Shown here: piece after piece, positions 1-6,903 of the stretch | How the letters are laid out: the number at the start of each line of letters is the position of its first letter | Position numbering within the stretch: the stretch's first letter is position 1 | NCBI GenBank assembly: GCA_902796975.1 | Contig: CADBRF010000270.1 | Span: 1-10,091, forward strand | Direction of reading: 5' to 3' | DNA: 10,091 bases | From: an uncultured Coriobacteriaceae bacterium | GTDB taxonomy: Bacteria > Actinomycetota > Coriobacteriia > Coriobacteriales > QAMH01 | Notes under the pieces: generated by a model | Told to the model about the DNA's origin: nothing | The model's database searches: none | Seen by the model: only the letters and a program-made list of their open reading frames with translations | Made by a program: the position numbers and the translations under genes

Positions 1-47
1 CAGAGACCTTCGAGGCCCAACAACAGCAGTAACACCAGACCCGCCAT
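1..47 (-). CDS. Possible start of a leftward membrane or exported protein, cut by the window edge
   Basis: Reading leftward from an ATG at 47, the frame is open to the window edge and gives about 15 residues dominated by leucine, MAGLVLLLLLGLEGL, which would suit a first membrane segment or a signal peptide. The same frame stays open upstream to a stop near 160, but that stretch holds no other ATG, GTG or TTG. There is no clear Shine-Dalgarno sequence before the ATG. If real, the gene diverges from acetate kinase. So little is visible that no family can be named, and chance is a real alternative because the opposite strand is open here too. Confidence 0.25.
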   Translation of the reverse strand, partial: MAGLVLLLLLGLEGL

Positions 48-226
48 TTTCGTCAGCGACTTTTGGCTGGTGGGGTAACGAAACCACGCCCGTCGCGGTA
101 CTATTGATTTGGAAAGCGCCTGTCGTCTCTCTCGGGCTGGTGGCTCTTTCAGCCTTGGTTATAAGCAGCCAGCTCTTGCGCAGACTCGTGGCGCGTTCGC
201 TCATGAAGAAGATCGGGGTGGTAAAC

Positions 227-1438
227 ATGCTCGTTTTGGTTGTGAACGCGGGGAGTTCATCGCTCAAATCTCAGCTTGTTGAGACCGACGGCAAGGTTGT
301 GCAAATGAAGTGCCTCGCTGAGAAGGTTGGCACCGATTCTGCCTATATGAATGTCTCCTTCATGCCCAGTTTCGAGAAGGTCCGCTATAACGTCGCCGGT
401 TTCACGGTGGAGCAGTGCCTGAAGAAGCTACTTGACATCATGACGGATGACCCAGAGTCACCCATTTCCGGTCTGGGGCAGATTGATGCGATTGGCAACC
501 GAGTGGTTGCGGGCGGCGAGTATTTCACCAAGGCAACCCTCATCGACGACGTCGCCCGCGCCAAGCTTGCCCTGTGCGAAGAGCTGGCTCCACTTCATAA
601 CCCACCAGCAGATGCCTGCATCGACATGCTGCGGGAGCTTATGCCGCAGACCCCTCAGGTTGCGGTTTTCGATACTGCCTTCCATGCCACGATGCCTCCC
701 AAGGCGTACATGTATCCGCTTCCCATGCGCTACTACGACAAGTACCACATCCGCCGCTACGGCGCGCATGGAACGAGCCATCGCTACGCCGCCCAGCAGG
801 CGGCAAATCTCCTGGGGCGCCCCCTTCGGGACCTTGGCCTCATCACCTGCCACCTCGGCAACGGAGGTTCCATCGCAGCGGTCAACCACGGCAAGTCCAT
901 CGACACCTCCATGGGGTTCACCCCGCTTGAGGGCCTCATGATGGGCACCCGGAGCGGCTCGATTGACCCGGCGATCATCACCTACATCATGCGCCGCGAG
1001 GACAAGACCTTCGACGAGATGGACGGAGTGCTCAACCGTGAGAGTGGCATCTTGGGCATCAGCGGAACGAGCGCGGACATGCGCGACGTGCTCAAACTCG
1101 CGGCTGCCGGAGATGAGCGCGCGCAGCTCGCCATCGACATGTACGTCTACCGGGTGCAAAAGCAGATTGGCAGCTACTATGCCGTTATGACACGCACCGA
1201 TGCGGTCGTGATGACAGCTGGCATCGGCGAGAACTCGGCTGACCTGCGTGAGCGCATTTTCAGCGGGCTGGCCCATATGGGAATGATTCTCGATAGGGAA
1301 CGCAACAATTTCGAGGGTGCCATCGGTGCAAACAGGATCATCTCGATTGACGATTCACCCATCAAGATATGCGTCGTGACCACCGATGAAGAGCTCCGCA
1401 TCGCCCGCGAAACCGATAATCTCGTAAGCCAGCTCTAG
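227..1438 (+). CDS. ackA: Acetate kinase
   Basis: Cytoplasmic enzyme that interconverts acetyl phosphate plus ADP with acetate plus ATP, the ATP-yielding last step of acetate fermentation or the first step of acetate activation. The 403 residues are the usual length. Visible marks: NAGSSSLK at residues 7-14 (first family signature), LAPLHNPP near 120-127, VFDTAFH at 147-153 (family Asp148 equivalent), HGTSH at 181-185, HLGNGG at 209-214, the second signature DTSMGFTPLEGLMMGTRSG at 226-244, GIGENS at 332-337 and TDEEL near 386-390. The start at 227 aligns with the family N-terminus and follows GGGGTGG by five bases; a longer in-frame TTG start at 104 would add 41 residues foreign to the family. 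Oddity: the usual GHRVVHGGE motif reads GNRVVAGGE at 90-98, keeping the catalytic Arg but replacing both His. No phosphotransacetylase gene adjoins it within the window. Confidence 0.95.
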   Translation: MLVLVVNAGSSSLKSQLVETDGKVVQMKCLAEKVGTDSAYMNVSFMPSFEKVRYNVAGFTVEQCLKKLLDIMTDDPESPISGLGQIDAIGNRVVAGGEYFTKATLIDDVARAKLALCEELAPLHNPPADACIDMLRELMPQTPQVAVFDTAFHATMPPKAYMYPLPMRYYDKYHIRRYGAHGTSHRYAAQQAANLLGRPLRDLGLITCHLGNGGSIAAVNHGKSIDTSMGFTPLEGLMMGTRSGSIDPAIITYIMRREDKTFDEMDGVLNRESGILGISGTSADMRDVLKLAAAGDERAQLAIDMYVYRVQKQIGSYYAVMTRTDAVVMTAGIGENSADLRERIFSGLAHMGMILDRERNNFEGAIGANRIISIDDSPIKICVVTTDEELRIARETDNLVSQL

Positions 1439-1456
1439 ACATTGTAGACCTGAAAA

Positions 1457-1500
1457 CGCGTGCCGAATTTGCCGGCTTTTCGAGCAAGGTGGAGCACGCG
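1457..1500. repeat. Inverted repeat between ackA and its downstream neighbour
   Basis: CGCGTGC at 1457-1463 is the exact reverse complement of GCACGCG at 1494-1500. Inside it a short GC stem, GCCG at 1462-1465 with CGGC at 1473-1476, is followed by TTTT at 1477-1480, which could act as a weak terminator for ackA. The outer repeat ends six bases before the -35 box of the next promoter, so it could also be an operator. Neither role is proven by the sequence, and the four-pair stem is short for an intrinsic terminator. Confidence 0.3.
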
Positions 1501-1505
1501 CTGCG

Positions 1506-1533
1506 TTGACAATTCGTGCCGCAGGTCTAGAAT
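1506..1533 (+). promoter_or_regulatory. Near-consensus sigma70 promoter for the AraJ-like gene
   Basis: A perfect -35 box TTGACA (1506-1511) is separated by 16 bases from TAGAAT (1528-1533), five of six matches to the -10 consensus. The predicted transcription start near 1540 leaves a leader of about 38 bases to the ATG at 1578. A small inverted repeat, GAATC at 1530-1534 and GATTC at 1538-1542, overlaps the -10 box and start point, where a repressor could sit. The box quality suggests activator-independent transcription. Confidence 0.7.
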
Positions 1534-1577
1534 CGCGGATTCGTGTGTTCAGATGATTCGCGAGAGAGAATGCAGGC

Positions 1578-2747
1578 ATGAAGAAGAGCTTGATCGCGCT
1601 GGCCTTGGGTGCGTTTGCGCTGGGTTTTACGGAGTTTTCGATGATGGGCATCCTGCCCGATGTCGCCGCGAGCACGGGCGTGAGCATTCCGACTGCTGGC
1701 AACTACATCTCCGCCTATGCCATTGGCGTATGCTTTGGCGCGCTTATCCTCGTTTTTGGCCATAACGTTCCGGCTAAACGTCTGCTGGTTGCCTTTGCCC
1801 TGCTCATGGTCGTGGGCAATGGGCTTGCCGCTGCTGCCCCAAACGCACTTGCCCTTATGGGCGCCCGCTTTATCGCCGGCCTGCCCCACGGCGCCTACTT
1901 TGGAACGGCAACGCTCGTTGCAAAGCGCCTGGCAGAGCCCGGCAAGGAGGCGTCTGCGGTCTCCATCATGGTGCTCGGTCAGACAGTCGCGAACATGGTG
2001 GGCGTCCCCTTTGGGACCCTGCTTTCTTCGCTCATCTCTTGGCGAGCAGCCTATGTTTTCGTGGCGGTTTGGGCTGCGGGAGCCTGCCTTGCCCTTATCC
2101 GCTGGATTCCCAATCGCCAGTACCTCGCTCGGGTAAGTCTTGCCGGCCAATTTGGCTTTCTCAAGAAGCCGGCTCCCTGGATTGTCCTCGGTGCGGTTTT
2201 CGCCGGGAACACCGGGCTTTTTTGCTGGTGGAGCTATGTGAGCCCCTGGCTGCAGACGCAGGGTGGGTTCGATGCCGTGCTTATGCCGGTTTTGCTCATG
2301 CTTGCTGGGCTGGGAATGGTCATTGGTTCGACGGCCGGCGGACGGGCAGCTGACCGGCTGACGCCCGGATTCGAGGCGGCTCTTGGCCAGGGGCTTGCCG
2401 GCGTCTGCCTCATCGTGATCTTCTTTGTCTCGGGGCAGATGACGAGCCTCTGCCTGCTCTTCGTGACCTCGTTCGCTATGTTCTCCATGTCCAGCGCCCA
2501 GCAGCTCATCATGGTGAAGGTTGGCTCCGGCGGGGGAGAGATGATCGGGTCGGCGTGCGTGCAGATTGCCTACAACGGGGCAAATGCGCTCGGTGCCATC
2601 ATTGGTCAAACGGTGCTCAACGCTGGCTTCAGCTATAACGTCTCCAGCGTGGCGGGTGCGCCGTTTGCCCTGGTGGCGATGGCATTGCTCCTCGTGTTCG
2701 CCTGGCGCTATGAACGTCATTACGAGACGGTGCCTGCAGCGGCTTAG
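1578..2747 (+). CDS. AraJ-like MFS efflux transporter (drug:H+ antiporter-1 type)
   Basis: Proton-driven 12-TM inner-membrane carrier, 389 residues. It resembles Escherichia coli AraJ through most of its length: the opening LALGAFALGFTEFSMMGILPDVA (residues 8-30), SIPTAGNYISAYAIGV near 36-51, RFIAGLPHGAYFG at 97-109, and VGVPFGTLLSSLISWRAAY at 141-159, the motif-C-like region typical of exporters. FLKKPAPW, then a GLFCWWSYVSPW stretch, and GEMIGSACVQIAYNGANALGA in the C-half also follow AraJ order. AraJ relatives are thought to export sugars, arabinosides or drugs, and substrates are poorly known, so specificity is not assigned. The ATG at 1578 has only a purine run, GAGAGAG, nine bases upstream, but it gives the family N-terminus. 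It has its own strong promoter, is separate from ackA, and runs into the convergent LuxR gene with 22 bases between stops. Confidence 0.88.
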   Translation: MKKSLIALALGAFALGFTEFSMMGILPDVAASTGVSIPTAGNYISAYAIGVCFGALILVFGHNVPAKRLLVAFALLMVVGNGLAAAAPNALALMGARFIAGLPHGAYFGTATLVAKRLAEPGKEASAVSIMVLGQTVANMVGVPFGTLLSSLISWRAAYVFVAVWAAGACLALIRWIPNRQYLARVSLAGQFGFLKKPAPWIVLGAVFAGNTGLFCWWSYVSPWLQTQGGFDAVLMPVLLMLAGLGMVIGSTAGGRAADRLTPGFEAALGQGLAGVCLIVIFFVSGQMTSLCLLFVTSFAMFSMSSAQQLIMVKVGSGGGEMIGSACVQIAYNGANALGAIIGQTVLNAGFSYNVSSVAGAPFALVAMALLLVFAWRYERHYETVPAAA

Positions 2748-2769
2748 AGGAACGGTTTACGCGCGATTA

Positions 2770-3624
2770 TCAAACTTGGCTACGCTCTCTATTCGCTTTT
2801 GAATATGAGTCGTAGCTCATTGCGTGTGCGAATGACATTGCCTTCTTCTCTCGGCTCTTGTAGTAGAGTGCAAGTAATTGGGTGCGGCTTTCAACGCCAG
2901 TCTTCTCGAAAACGCTGTTGAGATGACGCTTGACCGTCCCTATCGTGATGCACAGTTTCTCAGCAGTCTGAGAGTTGTCCATGCCATCGGCAATGCAGTG
3001 TACAACGTCTAGCTCGCGCTCAGATAGATGAAATTCCTCGGCAAGATGCCCATTATCTTCTGGAGCCGAGAAGACAAGATGAAAATGATTGAGCCTGTTC
3101 GCGATATGCGGGGCAAGGATGCGCAAGATATGCACATCACGTTCCGAGAAGGGCTCGTCAGAGCCCAATCTGTTCAAGTTGAACGAACCAAGGTGCCCTT
3201 CGTCGGTAAAGAGCATGCAGGTGATGCTATGTCGTCCGCCCATCTGCTTCTTTTGAAAATCCGCGAAATGGGGTTCTTCGGCAAAGTCGCTCTCTCTGAA
3301 AACGATTCCCGCACGAGCTACATCGGTGGGGATTACAAATGCCGGGTCGTAGACGTAGTCGTCATCAACGTATTGCTCGATTACGCGCTTGGGGATGTTT
3401 ACCCCAACTGGAGGAATCTTCTTGGTTGCGTCGAGCGAAATATCCTTTGAGAAACTCAGCTGCTTGGCAAGGTCTGCAAAGAAGAACGCGGCTGACTCAT
3501 AAGGTATGAGAATTCGGAGCTGCTCGAGTATGGTCTTTCGAAACTCCGGGTCGGTTTCAATCGAATTGGCCTTGAGAATCAGGTCGTTCATCACCAGCCA
3601 CTCGGTCTCTGTGAGCATGGGCAT
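2770..3624 (-). CDS. LuxR-family transcriptional regulator with N-terminal sensor-like domain
   Basis: DNA-binding regulator of 284 residues. The C-terminal LuxR/GerE helix-turn-helix spans about residues 200-255: LSERELDVVHCIADG, then NSQTAEKLCITIGTVKRHLNSVFEKTGV, with the family's SxREL.V...A.G and TVK.H...I..K.GV pattern. Residues 12-185 form a soluble alpha/beta region with no membrane segments, like GAF or autoinducer-type sensor domains; the ligand is unknown. A polar tail of about 27 residues follows the HTH. The ATG at 3624 is chosen because GAAGGAG lies 11 bases upstream. The longer GTG at 3678 falls upstream of the transcription start predicted from the extended -10 box. A second ATG lies two codons downstream. 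The gene diverges from the MFS-amidohydrolase-MFS block, the usual layout for a dedicated activator or repressor; that link is inferred. Confidence 0.88.
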   Translation of the reverse strand: MPMLTETEWLVMNDLILKANSIETDPEFRKTILEQLRILIPYESAAFFFADLAKQLSFSKDISLDATKKIPPVGVNIPKRVIEQYVDDDYVYDPAFVIPTDVARAGIVFRESDFAEEPHFADFQKKQMGGRHSITCMLFTDEGHLGSFNLNRLGSDEPFSERDVHILRILAPHIANRLNHFHLVFSAPEDNGHLAEEFHLSERELDVVHCIADGMDNSQTAEKLCITIGTVKRHLNSVFEKTGVESRTQLLALYYKSREKKAMSFAHAMSYDSYSKANRERSQV

Positions 3625-3635
3625 GTGGAACGCAA

Positions 3636-3642
3636 CTCCTTC
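3636..3642 (-). promoter_or_regulatory. Shine-Dalgarno sequence fixing the LuxR start
   Basis: On the minus strand this reads GAAGGAG, followed by 11 bases and the ATG at 3624. It is the only good ribosome site near the 5' end of this gene and favours the 284-residue product over the longer GTG form. Confidence 0.65.
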
Positions 3643-3678
3643 GTTGGCGCAGAGATGATGAGAAAACGTCGAAACCAC

Positions 3679-3687
3679 ATTATATCA
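3679..3687 (-). promoter_or_regulatory. Extended -10 promoter for the LuxR gene
   Basis: Minus strand reads TGATATAAT: a perfect TATAAT (3684 down to 3679) with the extended TGN element. No good -35 box lies 16-18 bases upstream, as is common for extended -10 promoters. Transcription would begin near 3672, giving a leader of about 48 bases to the ATG at 3624. Confidence 0.65.
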
Positions 3688-3724
3688 GGCGCCAACTTGT
3701 GTGTGTTTCTCTTGTCTGTGGCCC

Positions 3725-3760
3725 AAAGATGTACCAAATGGTACTTCAAGACACATCTTT
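3725..3760. promoter_or_regulatory. Palindromic operator candidate in the divergent region
   Basis: A near-perfect palindrome, GTACCA at 3731-3736, AA, then TGGTAC at 3739-3744, lies between the divergent LuxR and MFS genes. It sits inside a wider inverted repeat, AAAGATGT at 3725-3732 and ACATCTTT at 3753-3760. A further half site GGTACAT in plus orientation is at 3789-3795. LuxR-type HTH proteins bind dyads of this size, so it is the best candidate binding site for the adjacent regulator, possibly also autoregulatory. Binding is inferred from position and symmetry only. Confidence 0.5.
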
Positions 3761-3834
3761 TAGCGAATAGCAGACGAGCAGCCAACCCGGTACATTTTTA
3801 ATTGCGTTTTCCACTTTCTGCAGAGGCGTCAAAC

Positions 3835-3863
3835 TAATTAATTCTTTGTATTCTATCGGGAGG
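3835..3863 (+). promoter_or_regulatory. Weak promoter region and strong ribosome site for the first MFS gene
   Basis: An AT-rich stretch holds TAATTA (3835-3840) and TATTCT (3849-3854), either of which could serve as a -10 box, but no acceptable -35 box stands 16-18 bases before either. This is the pattern expected if the promoter needs an activator. GGGAGG at 3858-3863 with five bases to the ATG at 3869 is a strong Shine-Dalgarno sequence and fixes the start. Confidence 0.4.
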
Positions 3864-3868
3864 TTCCA

Positions 3869-5167
3869 ATGAGCAGCCAAGAAAACAAGCTGCCAGGGTA
3901 TCGTTGGGTAGTCGTCGCCGTCGTCTGCCTGTTGTGCTTCATGGCGAACTATATGCAATATCAGGTTTCCGCACTGGCAACGTTGGTCATGCCCGAAATG
4001 GGCATCGACACTGCTGGTTTTTCCATGCTTTTCCTCGCGCCTATGCTTATCGCAGTGTTTCTCAGCATTCCGCTTGGCGCGGCGGGCGATAAGATCGGCC
4101 CCAAAAAGGTCGTCGCTATTTTCTCGATTATCTCAGTTGGCGGCGCTTTCCTGCGTTGTTTCACGCTCGATTCTTTCATGATGCAGTTCATTTCCATGTT
4201 CCTGCTCGGGTGTGGCATCTCTGCCCTCAACGCTAACCTGGTGAAGATTCTCGGTGTCTGGTTCCATGAGAAGATCCAGACCGCTATGGGAATGTTCTAT
4301 GCATCCTCCTGTGTTGCAATCGTTGTCGCGCAGATTTGCGCTCCCATGTTTGGCACTGTCTTCAACTCCTATATCTGGGCAGCAATTCTCCAGCTTGTTG
4401 CCACCATCTTGTGGATCGTCCTCGCTCGTGACATCCCCGTTGGCGAGACCATGCCACCTCCCGAGCCAGTCATGCAGTACCTCAAGGTTGCTGCTAAGAG
4501 TGGCGGCACTTGGCTCATCGCTTTCGGCGTTGGTCTTGGCCTCGCAACCACGACGGCATACGCAGGCCTGCTTCCTCAGGCGCTCGAGCTGGGCAAGGGC
4601 ATCGATATGGGGACTTCTGGCGTGATGGCAGCAGCGGTCACTGCAGCGAGCTTCTTCGGTGTCCTCTTTGGGCCGATGATTGCCGACCGTATGGGCAAGA
4701 TCAAGGGATACCTCATCATCACTACTCTCATCGGTGGCATCGTAATGTTCGCTACCTGGTACACCCCCGTCGGACCGGTTCTCTGGGTTGTTCTGCTCCT
4801 CAACGGCTTCTTCACTGCAATCAATGGCCCCATCATGCAGTCGCTGCCTTATCTGCTTCCTGAAATTCGCGAAAAGTATGCTGGCAGTGCTGGTGGTCTG
4901 GTGGGCACTGTCTCCACTCTCGTTTCCTTCTTCCTTCCCACGATTATCGCGTCGGTTGCCGGTGAATCCTACGCACTCAACTTCGCTATCGAGAGCGTTT
5001 GCTTCACCCTCGCCATCGTCATTATCGCTATCCTCCCCGAGCTCGGACCCAAGGGCAAGGTTGCCCAGGGAATCGCTGCCCGCGAGGAGAAGGGTCTCGG
5101 CCCCGACGAGTACATTGAGCAGCGCAAGCTTGAGAAAGCTGGCAAATCCGCTGGGCAGACACTTTAG
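3869..5167 (+). CDS. MFS transporter, first of the paralogous pair
   Basis: Inner-membrane carrier of 432 residues with 12 predicted hydrophobic segments, the first at about 12-33. The motif-A loop between TM2 and TM3 reads GAAGDKIGPKK (70-80). ISALNANLVKILGVWF (117-132) is typical of the nitrate/cyanate-permease-like and oxalate/formate-like branches of the superfamily, which take up small anions or amides. A GLGLATTTAYAGLLPQ stretch opens the C-half near 222-236, and KYAGSAGGLVG is at 336-345. The last 42 residues, from about 391, form a charged cytoplasmic tail absent from its paralogue. It is the first gene after the divergent LuxR promoter region, and the amidohydrolase follows 27 bases after its stop, so co-transcription is likely. 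Its probable role is uptake of the hydrolase substrate; this is inference, and the substrate cannot be read from the sequence. Confidence 0.88.
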   Translation: MSSQENKLPGYRWVVVAVVCLLCFMANYMQYQVSALATLVMPEMGIDTAGFSMLFLAPMLIAVFLSIPLGAAGDKIGPKKVVAIFSIISVGGAFLRCFTLDSFMMQFISMFLLGCGISALNANLVKILGVWFHEKIQTAMGMFYASSCVAIVVAQICAPMFGTVFNSYIWAAILQLVATILWIVLARDIPVGETMPPPEPVMQYLKVAAKSGGTWLIAFGVGLGLATTTAYAGLLPQALELGKGIDMGTSGVMAAAVTAASFFGVLFGPMIADRMGKIKGYLIITTLIGGIVMFATWYTPVGPVLWVVLLLNGFFTAINGPIMQSLPYLLPEIREKYAGSAGGLVGTVSTLVSFFLPTIIASVAGESYALNFAIESVCFTLAIVIIAILPELGPKGKVAQGIAAREEKGLGPDEYIEQRKLEKAGKSAGQTL

Positions 5168-5181
5168 CAACCCGTGTTAAT

Positions 5182-5187
5182 GGAGGG
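5182..5187 (+). promoter_or_regulatory. Shine-Dalgarno sequence fixing the amidohydrolase start
   Basis: GGAGGG followed by seven bases and the ATG at 5195. It rules against the in-frame GTG at 5174, which would add seven residues and has no ribosome site. Confidence 0.75.
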
Positions 5188-5194
5188 AAAGACA

Positions 5195-6823
5195 ATGCAA
5201 ATTGCAGACACGATTCTTCTTAGCTCGGCAGTCTTTACCGCAAACACGCTCGAGCCCATGGCAGGCGGTGTCGCCGTTGCCGGAGATCGCATCATTGCGG
5301 TGGGGAGCAAGGACACCGTCATGGCGTACGCAGGCGACGAGACCAAGGTCATGGATTTCGGTGACAAGCTCGTAATGCCTGGATTCAATGATAGCCATAT
5401 GCATTTCCCGCGCGGCTCGGCATTTAGCGACGAGATGACCTGCATCAACCTGCTCGATGTCAAGAGTGCCCAGGAGTGTGCGGACGCTGTTGCAGAATTT
5501 GACAAGAAGTACCCTGGGACGGGATGGGTCTTTGGCTGGGGCTGGTATCAGGATGTCTTCACGGATCCGACTCCACCTACCAGACAGATGCTAGATGCCA
5601 CGGGTGTTGATCGCCCGATTTGCCTCACGGACTTCTCCATGCACATCGTTTGGGTCAACACCAAGGCGCTCGAGACTGTTGGAGTGGACGAGAACACTCC
5701 CGTTCCCATGGGATGCGAATTGCAAAAGGACGAGAACGGGCAGCTCACGGGCATCGGCAATGAAGTTCCTGTGACTGACTGGTTCGGAGTGCCCGCGCTT
5801 ACAATTGCGGATCTGCCTGGCCTGTTCAAGCGGTCGATGACGCGTCTCAACCAGATTGGCATAACCGCTGTCGGCGACATGTATCCTTACGGCATCTCCA
5901 ACGAAAACATCTACGAGACCTATGGCGAACTCGAGCAGAATGACGAGCTCTCGCTGCGCATCAGCTTCTTCCCATCGGGAAATGATGCTGAGGCTGCTGC
6001 CGAATGGCGAGCACAATACCATAGCGACAAGCTTCGCTGCGCTGGTGTCAAGCTGATTCTCGATGGTATCGTGGAGGAGCGCACCGCGTTCATGAAAGAG
6101 CCCTACCTTGGGGCCCCGGAAGGCGATTCCCACTGTGGCGAGCCCAACTACACGCAAGAAGAGCTCAATCGTCTCGTGAGCGCTGCAGATGCCGCCGGTT
6201 TGCCTGCCCGCATCCACGCCATTGGCGACGGTTCCGCACATATGATCGTGCGTGCTGTCGAGCAGGCGGAGGCAGAGCACGGCAGCAAAGGCATGCGTTT
6301 TGGAATTGAGCATACCGATAACCTGGATATCGAGGATATCAAAGCCATGCACCGTCTCGGCATCGGGGCAGCGGTTCAGCCGATTCATGCCATCGGGGGT
6401 CTGCCTCTGGGCATCTACGAGGACATGATTGGTCCCGGGCGCACCTCGCATATGTGGCGCTACCGCGATCTTGTCGACAACGATGTGCACATGGGACTCG
6501 GCACTGACTGGCCTGCATGTCTGAGCATCCGTCCGCTCGACACGATCTACGCTGCCGTAACACGAAGCGATCTCGAAAACACCCATCCGGAAGGCTACTA
6601 CAAACAGAACGCCATCACTCTTGGCGAGGCATTGCAAGCCCACACTCTTGGCTCCGCCTACATGGAAGGGTTCGACAATCAGATTGGCTCCCTCGCCACT
6701 GGTAAGTTTGCCGATATTGTAGTGATCGACCGCAATCTGTTTGCGATTGATCCCCACGAGATTCATGACGCTCAGGTTGAGCTCACCATGTTCAACGGTA
6801 AGGTTGTCTATCAGAAGAACTGA
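5195..6823 (+). CDS. Metal-dependent amidohydrolase, YtcJ/NfdA-like (Amidohydro_3)
   Basis: Predicted cytoplasmic hydrolase of 542 residues, normal for this branch of the amidohydrolase superfamily; no signal peptide or membrane segment is seen. The N-terminal beta-sandwich part (about 1-62) leads into PGFNDSHMHF at 62-71, with metal ligands His68 and His70. The TIM barrel then shows VKLILDG with Lys286 (probable bridging carboxylated lysine), IHAIGDG with His341, IEHTD with His373, and GLGTDWPA with Asp438, so the whole catalytic set is intact. GSLATGKFADIVVID near 498-512 is the usual C-terminal sandwich return. Characterised relatives cleave N-substituted formamides, and others act on amide or cyclic-amide bonds; many are of unknown substrate. 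Lying between two related MFS carriers and behind a LuxR regulator, it most likely acts on an imported small molecule. No prediction of substrate is justified beyond a C-N bond in an amide-like compound. Confidence 0.92.
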   Translation: MQIADTILLSSAVFTANTLEPMAGGVAVAGDRIIAVGSKDTVMAYAGDETKVMDFGDKLVMPGFNDSHMHFPRGSAFSDEMTCINLLDVKSAQECADAVAEFDKKYPGTGWVFGWGWYQDVFTDPTPPTRQMLDATGVDRPICLTDFSMHIVWVNTKALETVGVDENTPVPMGCELQKDENGQLTGIGNEVPVTDWFGVPALTIADLPGLFKRSMTRLNQIGITAVGDMYPYGISNENIYETYGELEQNDELSLRISFFPSGNDAEAAAEWRAQYHSDKLRCAGVKLILDGIVEERTAFMKEPYLGAPEGDSHCGEPNYTQEELNRLVSAADAAGLPARIHAIGDGSAHMIVRAVEQAEAEHGSKGMRFGIEHTDNLDIEDIKAMHRLGIGAAVQPIHAIGGLPLGIYEDMIGPGRTSHMWRYRDLVDNDVHMGLGTDWPACLSIRPLDTIYAAVTRSDLENTHPEGYYKQNAITLGEALQAHTLGSAYMEGFDNQIGSLATGKFADIVVIDRNLFAIDPHEIHDAQVELTMFNGKVVYQKN

Positions 6824-6849
6824 CATCCAACAAGACTCTACTTGAACTG

Positions 6850-6884
6850 CTTGCCAGCGCTCTCGGTCTCAGAGTGCTGGCAAG
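6850..6884 (+). other. Strong hairpin between amidohydrolase and second MFS gene
   Basis: Arms at 6850-6863 and 6871-6884 pair over 14 positions with a single G-U wobble, closing a seven-base loop. No T tract follows (the next bases are CATAGGG), so it is not a classical intrinsic terminator. It starts 26 bases after the amidohydrolase stop and ends 19 bases before the ATG of the next gene. Likely roles are an RNA-stabilising or processing stem, or a partial transcription block that lowers expression of the second carrier. Confidence 0.7.
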
Positions 6885-6903
6885 CATAGGGATTGGTGCC
6901 AAT

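Noticed and set aside
104..226. Longer acetate kinase from an upstream TTG
   Set aside because: The added 41 residues are outside the family N-terminus and the TTG has no ribosome site; 227 fits both criteria.
1527..2720. Long minus-strand open frame opposite the AraJ-like gene
   Set aside because: Its translation is polar, low-complexity (Glu, Lys, Arg, His, Gly-rich) and matches no fold I recognise; the opposite strand encodes a clear MFS carrier. It is a by-product of GC-rich codon use.
2805..2820. ATGAG/CTCAT hairpin near the LuxR-AraJ convergence
   Set aside because: It lies within the LuxR coding end, has only five pairs and lacks a T tract on either strand.
3625..3678. Longer LuxR protein from a GTG at 3678
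   Set aside because: The GTG lies beside the TATAAT box and upstream of the predicted transcription start, and lacks a ribosome site.
4133..5170. Minus-strand open frame opposite the first MFS gene
   Set aside because: The translation is acidic and low-complexity, without motifs; it mirrors the hydrophobic codons of the carrier.
5591..6826. Long minus-strand open frame opposite the amidohydrolase
   Set aside because: No recognisable domain and no ribosome site; the plus-strand enzyme has a full set of catalytic motifs.
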